NCBI GenBank assembly: GCA_037952775.1
Contig: JBANAY010000003.1
Coordinates: 23,622,001-23,686,000, forward strand
Source: Clonostachys chloroleuca
Lineage: Eukaryota; Ascomycota; Sordariomycetes; Hypocreales; Bionectriaceae
Direction: 5' to 3'
Length of the DNA stretch: 64,000 bases
The translations under genes and the position numbers were made by a program. Positions 58,547 to 64,000 of this stretch are shown piece by piece. Positions within the stretch are counted from its first letter, which is position 1; every line of letters begins with the position of its first letter. The notes beneath the pieces are model-generated. The model was given only the letters and a program-made list of their open reading frames with translations, made no database searches and was not told where the DNA came from.

Positions 58547-59983
58547 GACAGGCTGAGGCTGCCGGGATATATAAATTACGATGCAGTCGTGGTTGGGTTG
58601 CCTGGAAGGGGGCAATATTAGAAGCCCGCGGAAACGAGTGCGACACAAGTTCAAGCTGCAAAGCAAGAGAGAAACAATGCAGGTAACTTAGGTTGCACGA
58701 GGTGAAAATGCCGAAGCCGCCAAAGGGCTGGCCTGAGGGGAGGGTTGATAAGAGGACGGACACTTAGCCCCACATTACCTGGGGCGAGACTGTTTGCTAG
58801 ATGTTGAGTTTACCCCGCAAAGTCTCGATTCATATTACTGTTATGGATACCACTAGCAGCGGGTGCACGGATATACGGGTCCAAGTTGGATAAGCGACAC
58901 TCTCGTCCTATGAACGAAGCGGATGTGGATTCCCTCCCCCACAACGTAGTCACTCCTCCATGGATCTGGCGTATCAGGATGCCGCCAAAGATAAACACCC
59001 CAGTGCACTAACATAGTCACGATAACCCGGCTCTGTCGGATGGCAGAATAAGCCTACTGTGATTGCTCGACAGTTGACTTGAGGGATGGCGGACTTGGGT
59101 CTAGCAGTAGTTAGATCGAAGTAATGCAGCGAAGGCAGCTAGGACATTTGTGAGCCCGACACGTCTGTCGTGGAAGCCGCACACGGGAGAGGTGTCGCAA
59201 AAGACGTGCCGCCGAACCTGCCTCTGCTCAACCAAGTAGCGAATGCGACCCTATAGAGCAACCGTATATGGTAATACCAGACAAGGAATCATACAGTAGC
59301 ATCAGGTAGGAGCACATGTATCATTATACCTGTTGCCCTTGGGTTGCTGCAGCTCAGTACACGGCATTCACTGTCTTCGCTAGGCCCAGTTTGGTTTACA
59401 TGGCTTTCGCCTTTGGACAATGTTCACTTCTCTTGCTTGCGTTTGCAAGTTATCAAGACGTATTCAGGTCAGCCGGACAAGCTTCGGCTTCCTTACGGGG
59501 AGTTAACCAGGGCCAGGTTAAGTCCAAATGGCAGACCGACTTTCTATCAAATAGAGACTAACTATTCGATATGTAAACTGAATAATGTTAATATACCTTG
59601 TTCTTTAAAATAAAAGACTTATATAATTAATGAAGAATTAAATATAAACAATTTCTTAATATAGGCTTTTTATATAGATAATGGGTAAAAGTTTTCTCAG
59701 TAGAAGCTATGTATAGGGTAGCAGTGATGAATTCGGAACAATCTCCGTACAACCCTCGGTGTTTTGTTTCAAAGTCCGCCGCGCTTTCTGAGCCGCCTCA
59801 ATCTGCCAGCTTCCGTCAAAGACAGCAATGCTGATCGCTTTCGTGCCCTTGTCATCCGCCGCCCTATCTTCGGTCGTAGCTCGGCGTAGAGATGTGCATA
59901 TGTTATGTCGGCCATATATGGCCTCGGACATCGCCCGGTGTTGAGACCAGCGACCGTGAAGGGGCTTAGCGAGCTCAACCAGT
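58547..59983. promoter_or_regulatory. Divergent spacer between regulator and transesterase
   Basis: About 1.4 kb. AT-rich near 59560-59700. No gene; ORFs at 59316-59613 (plus) and 59707-60213 (minus, overlapping the transesterase start) have no domain-like sequence. Confidence 0.4.
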
Positions 59984-61304
59984 ATGTCCATCTCTTTCCA
60001 GCAGGCACTATCGAAGCACACAGCGCCAGACGCGCAAGGCGTGTTTGGTGCCGTAGTAGCTGTGGCAGACAACACAGGTATGTCCCGGCCGGCCACACCT
60101 AAACACACGCGCAGCGTTAACCTGCTAGCATTTTTGCTAGGCGAACTGGTCATGACAAGCGCCGGAGGTAGGCGAACTTGGGTGGGAAATGAAGAACCAG
60201 ACCTGAACACCACCTATTGGGCGTATTCTTTCACTAAGCTCTTCACGACCATTGCCGTCCTCCAATGTGTTGAGCGTGGCAAGATCCATCTCGACGATAC
60301 AGTTCATCAACTTCTTCCCGAACTCAAGGATGTCCACGTCATTAATCCGGCCCACGGCGATGACGGCCCCGGATTTGCCTTGCGCGCAGCAGAGAATTCC
60401 ATCACGTTCAGACACTTGTTGACTCACACGAGCGGCTCTACCTATGACAATTTCGATCCGTTACTGATTGCCTGGCGCCAGTCTCGCGGTGAGTCCAGTC
60501 TCGCCATGTGCGGCGACGTCGTGAAAGGATATTCGCTGCCCTTGTTATTTGAGCCTGGAGAATCATGGTCGTACGGAGGAGGCCTCGACTGGGCTGGCCT
60601 GGCCATCGAACGTCTCACCGGACAGAGGCTGGGCGAGTACATGCGGCAAAGTATATTTGTACCGCTGGGACTGACGCGTACCACCTTTAACATCTCACAG
60701 CATCCAGAGGCCGAGCGCAACCTCATGGATATGAGCATAAGGGTGCCCAGTGGTGAGCTTGCCTTCATGGAGAACCCGTACCCCAGAGACGCAATTGGGG
60801 ATAGCGGAGGCATGGGCATTGTCACCAGTGCCGGCGACTTTATCAAAGTGGTGGCCGACTTGATCAAGGAGAAGCCTGTGCTGCTGTCGCCTGACATGGC
60901 TGATTCGATGTTCAAACCGCAATTTGGTGCTGAGAGCAAGCAAGCAAAAGGTTTATTAGCCATGAGCGTAAGTGCTACAACTGCTGGACTTTTCCCCTCT
61001 CCCTCTTCAATAGTCTCTAATATGGCTCATTCAGCACCTCTACGACAATATCACTGGGGGCGAGAGACGCCTCGGTGCCCTCTCGTTTGGTTTAGGAGGG
61101 CTGGTGGCCGTTGAAGACACGCCCAGTCTCCCGGCCGGTACCCTGGCATGGAATGGGATGCCCAACATGGGATGGTTTGCCAACAAGGAGCTGGGCATTG
61201 CTGCCGTTTTTGCGTGCCAAATGATGCCTCCAGGTGATGCGAAGAGCACAGACCTTCTCACAACCTTTGCTCAAGAGATTGGGAAGTATAAGCGTAGTAG
61301 CTAG
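59984..61304 (+). CDS. Beta-lactamase-fold serine hydrolase / LovD-like transesterase
   Basis: 396 residues from exons 59984-60077, 60141-60967 and 61035-61304; introns of 63 and 67 nt. The class C beta-lactamase-type S-x-x-K motif is SFTK (Ser61, Lys64). It is followed by LPELKDV, ITFRHLLTHTSGS, the Tyr motif in WSYGGGLDWAG and a late NGMPNMGWF segment. This order matches the LovD/EstB group, in which the Ser carries an acyl group to a polyketide alcohol or to water. No signal peptide, so cytosolic. The first intron is 63 nt with no stop, so its retention would stay in frame and insert 21 residues. In a cluster context a side-chain acyl-transfer role is plausible; simple esterase activity is equally possible. 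Confidence 0.85.
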
Positions 61305-61438
61305 CTAAGGCCTTGCCTACTGGGCTTCAGGAAATACCATCAAGCAGTTACTTGGAATCTAGCCAGCTCTGTGTAATAGAGTATTTTAAGAAAGTACCAC
61401 ACCACTTCAACACTCTAAAATCCCTAAGCTTAGCTTCT

Positions 61439-62406
61439 TCATTTTACATTGTCCGCAATTTGGGCTAGCATCCCCTTGAGGTCATCGATGCTCAACGGCT
61501 CCACCCCGAGTAGCTCATTGTCAGCTTCCTGAAATTGATTGTCGATTCCATCTCCAAATGCACCCTTGACTGCGTAGGCGTGGAATAGACCAAGATTTGG
61601 CACGTCGGACGTGTGCTCGGCCTTTAGTTTGGTCTCGAGCTCAGTCATGTCGACATGTTGTTCTTGCCATATGCGGGTAGCATCCACCTCTTTTGCGTAG
61701 GCCAGGAGCTGGCTCTGGGAAATCACAATTTCGTGAATACGGACCGCTTTGTTCCTGGTCTCGTCTGCATGCAGCAGCACCTGGACAGCTGCCTTTGCAG
61801 CTGCGGCTACTCGTGTCATGGACACAGCGCGATGGCCCCCATCGTAGAGGTGCACCGTAGCGTCTTGGAAATTCAGCAAGACCCCCTTTTCAATGGACCA
61901 GTCGAGCAGCACATTGTTGTAGATATACGTGTACGTGATGCCATGCGCCGAGGACAGCTTCTCCAAGTGGTTTTCCACCTTTGCCTTGTTGGCATAATTG
62001 GGCAGCTGCCGCAAATTGGAGTCTTTGAGGTTGCCGCCAAATTCAGAAGGTATAAAGCGCTTCACACCAGCTCTTACGGCAGCATCAATCAGTGGGATCT
62101 GGAGCAATGTAGCCTCCCTGGACAAAGTCGAGATGATGGCATCTTGTCCTCGTAGTCCTCTAAACAGGCTCTCTTGATCGTGGTAGTCGACCACGACCAG
62201 TTTAGCACCAGCTGGCACGTCAGTGAACCCGGCTCGACCGAGTATGGTAACCGTAAAGCGACCTGATTCGATCAAAAGCGGTACGAGCTTGGAGCCGATG
62301 ATTCCGCTCGCCTAGAACAAAGTTAATTCATGGGATACTAGAAAAGGGCAAATGGAGGGAGCCTTACTCCTGCGACTGCAACATTTCGAATATTATCGGA
62401 GCTCAT
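61439..62406 (-). CDS. NmrA-like / isoflavone-reductase-like NAD(P)-binding protein
   Basis: 303 residues from exons 62406-62368 and 62311-61439; 56-nt intron with GTAAGG donor. The short first exon encodes MSSDNIRNVAVAG and the junction rebuilds the nucleotide-binding loop GASGIIG (13-19). Then come TVTILGRAGF, VDYHDQESLFRGLRGQDAIIS, AAVRAGVKRFIPSEFGGN (family hallmark 'kRFiPSEfG') and the Lys-containing NYANKAKVENHLE. The C-terminal half has GHRAVSMTRVAAAAKAAVQVL. Members are atypical short-chain dehydrogenase-fold proteins: plant isoflavone and phenylcoumaran reductases, fungal NmrA-like redox sensors and pathway reductases. Sits tail-to-tail with the transesterase (134 bases between stops). 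Confidence 0.88.
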
Positions 62407-62752
62407 GATAAGTGACTGTTAATGACTAGGACGTATCTTCGCCTAGCAGAAGCAAAGAATACTTTATATAGCATTTCCCGCGGGCGGAACCAGTGCGAGT
62501 TCGCCCCGCCTGCTTTGACCGACTAGACACTTGGGAATGATAATGCAATAGGTTACTCCTCATCATTAAGGAGCCACAGTTTGGCGTCGGAACGGACTCC
62601 GAGCAGAGCTCCCGTCTAATGTGGCAGAGGTTGATGCGCTGTGTGACAATCACTACATCCAAAACAAGAGTTGGGACAGGCATCAAAGTTGATCATGCAA
62701 GTGTTTCAACATCAGGGACCTCTTTATTGTCATCCACGTTCTCCATAAAAGT
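62407..62752. promoter_or_regulatory. Spacer upstream of the NmrA-like gene
   Basis: About 345 bases between the NmrA-like start and the FAH stop. It has a TTTATATA-like stretch near 62462-62470, about 60 bases upstream of the start. Confidence 0.4.
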
Positions 62753-63708
62753 CTATTTGAAGACAACCTTGTTAGAGATGGAGCCCAGATCGCTTATCTC
62801 AATGTCGACCACGTCACCGTGCCCGAGAAGACCATCCGAGAACCAGCCCACGCCGCTTGGCGTACCTGTCATGACGACGGTGCCCTTCTTCAAAGTCCGA
62901 TTCTTGGACCCGTAGGCAATCAATTGTTTAACGCTAAAGATCATCTCGGATGTGCTGATGTCTTGCCGTATCTGGCCGTTGACCTTGGTCACCAGCCGCA
63001 ATGCCTGCGGATTGGGGATCAGTTTGGCTGAGGTGATGGCCGGGCCGATGGGGCCAAATGTGTCAAACGACTTTGAATAACCCATCTGACCACCAGATAC
63101 CTCGACGGGGACCAGGCTTCTGGCTGAGACATCATTACCGACTGTGTATCCTAGGACATAGTCGAGCGCATCCTCCTCCTTGACGTCCTTGGCATCCTTG
63201 GATAGGACAAAAGACAACTCGCCTTCGTAGTCGAGCATGGGTTGCGCGTCGTCGTGGGCGATTACATCGTCCAAGGGTCCGGTGAGGCGTTCGTTGGGTG
63301 TCATGAAGATGACAGGCTTAGTCGGAATAACAAACTTTGGGTCGTTGTACATGGTCAGTGAATGGCATTCTATGGGGTCTTTTCCATCACACGTTGCTCA
63401 CATTTGTCTCATTCGAGTGCAGTTTGTAGTTCAGACCAACGCACAGAACTGCGGGGGTGTCAGGAAGAGGGCAGAGGAGCTATCGGACAACGTCAACGAA
63501 CTGTAATCCCAGCTCTGGTCGCACACTTGGCCCATACCTTCTTAACCTTGCGCTTCTCACTTGTCTTTGTGAAGCCATATTGAAAAGTCCCCACTAGCAC
63601 CTGAACCTCAGAACCAATGATGTCCTTGGCTGACAGAGGTTTGTCAAGGTCGCCGAACGATTTTCGGCCTTCTTCGTCCACGAACCTGATCAATCTATCG
63701 AATGACAT
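62753..63708 (-). CDS. FAH-family hydrolase/isomerase (second copy)
   Basis: 276 residues from exons 63708-63538, 63479-63402 and 63334-62753; introns of 58 and 67 nt, all phase 0. The start MSFDRLIRF parallels the other FAH gene of this window. Landmarks: AVLCVGLNYKLHSNET, KPVIFMTP, DYEGELSFVLSKDA (acidic metal ligands), GYTVGNDVSARSL, GYSKSFDTFGPIGP and KKGTVVMTGTPSGVG. The enzyme class splits or rearranges 1,3-dicarbonyl or hydroxy-dienoate acids with Mg2+ or Mn2+, as in the last step of aromatic catabolism. Beside an aromatic hydroxylase-like flavoprotein, this suggests aromatic breakdown or modification. All conserved residues appear intact. Confidence 0.9.
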
Positions 63709-64000
63709 TTTTGAATTAATAGTAGTAATATTCTACTTGTGTAGGATATGCGGAAATGCTTGTTGGGCTTTGGTTTTAGGGTGTGATATTGACAAAATTT
63801 GTACTCGCGATGCAATTTTCGAATCGACCCACGTGGCTGACTCCTCTCATCACGATGACCGAGGCGCCAATTCCCACACACTTTCAATCTTCTTTGCAAA
63901 TGAGATAGGAGTCCGGATTGCCGAGCTTGTCTACCTCAGGTAGTCACGGACTGGGCCCCGCGACGGAAGTCTTCGGAGCCTGAGGCCGAGGGTCATCCAT
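63709..64000. other. Right edge, promoter side of the FAH gene
   Basis: About 290 bases to the end of the window. No gene recognised. Confidence 0.4.

Noticed and set aside
59707..60213. Minus-strand ORF of 168 codons over the transesterase start
   Set aside because: Overlaps a well-supported gene on the other strand and lacks domain features.

Overview
The window looks like nuclear DNA of a filamentous ascomycete (Pezizomycotina). The genes are split by short GT-AG introns, mostly 50-90 nt, many with a CTAAC/CTGAC-type branch site. The families are typical of such fungi: Zn2Cys6 regulators, an SAT4 membrane protein, a LaeA-like methyltransferase, a LovD-like transesterase, pisatin-demethylase-type P450s and GMC oxidoreductases. 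There are AT-rich blocks, and one repeat pair carries a clean CpA-to-TpA signature of repeat-induced point mutation (RIP). A Sordariomycete is plausible, but the species cannot be named from sequence alone. No rRNA, convincing tRNA, CRISPR array or bacterial feature was seen. I rebuilt the exon structures by hand from splice consensus, reading frame and family similarity. Totals divisible by three support them, but no transcript data do.

Left part (1-15.2 kb): the 5' end of a secreted TAP-type alpha/beta hydrolase; an MFS sugar porter divergent from a Zn2Cys6 regulator with an apparently half-missing zinc cluster; a small secreted cysteine-rich protein; a CE3-like SGNH esterase with an unclear N-terminus; a relic of an MFS transporter; a P-loop NTPase resembling HerA/TraG DNA-pumping ATPases; and an SAT4/rhodopsin-type membrane protein.

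Middle left (16-33 kb): a GMC oxidoreductase, then wrecks of a UbiA-family prenyltransferase and an MFS transporter, then an intact cupin protein, a monocarboxylate-type MFS transporter, a class I aminotransferase (frameshifted near its C-terminus), an amino-acid permease, an FAH-family hydrolase and a large homeodomain/C2H2 regulator. The GMC/UbiA/MFS stretch reads as a specialised-metabolism locus in decay. The aminotransferase, permease and FAH protein look like amino-acid uptake and breakdown.

Middle right (33-48 kb): a probable solo LTR, an intact Zn2Cys6 regulator, a CYP57-like P450, a diverged O-acetylhomoserine sulfhydrylase-like PLP enzyme, an AT-rich RIP-marked block, a flavin monooxygenase with a one-base frameshift, a SnoaL-like protein and a small SRPBCC (DUF1857) protein. 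This set has the content of a tailoring cluster without a visible PKS or NRPS.

Right part (49-64 kb): a LaeA-like methyltransferase with a 7-nt microexon, a truncated P450 relic, a frameshifted FAD hydroxylase, a large Zn2Cys6 regulator, a LovD-like serine transesterase, an NmrA/isoflavone-reductase-like protein and a second FAH-family hydrolase. These could form a small catabolic or tailoring cluster for an aromatic or lactone compound; that is inference from gene content.
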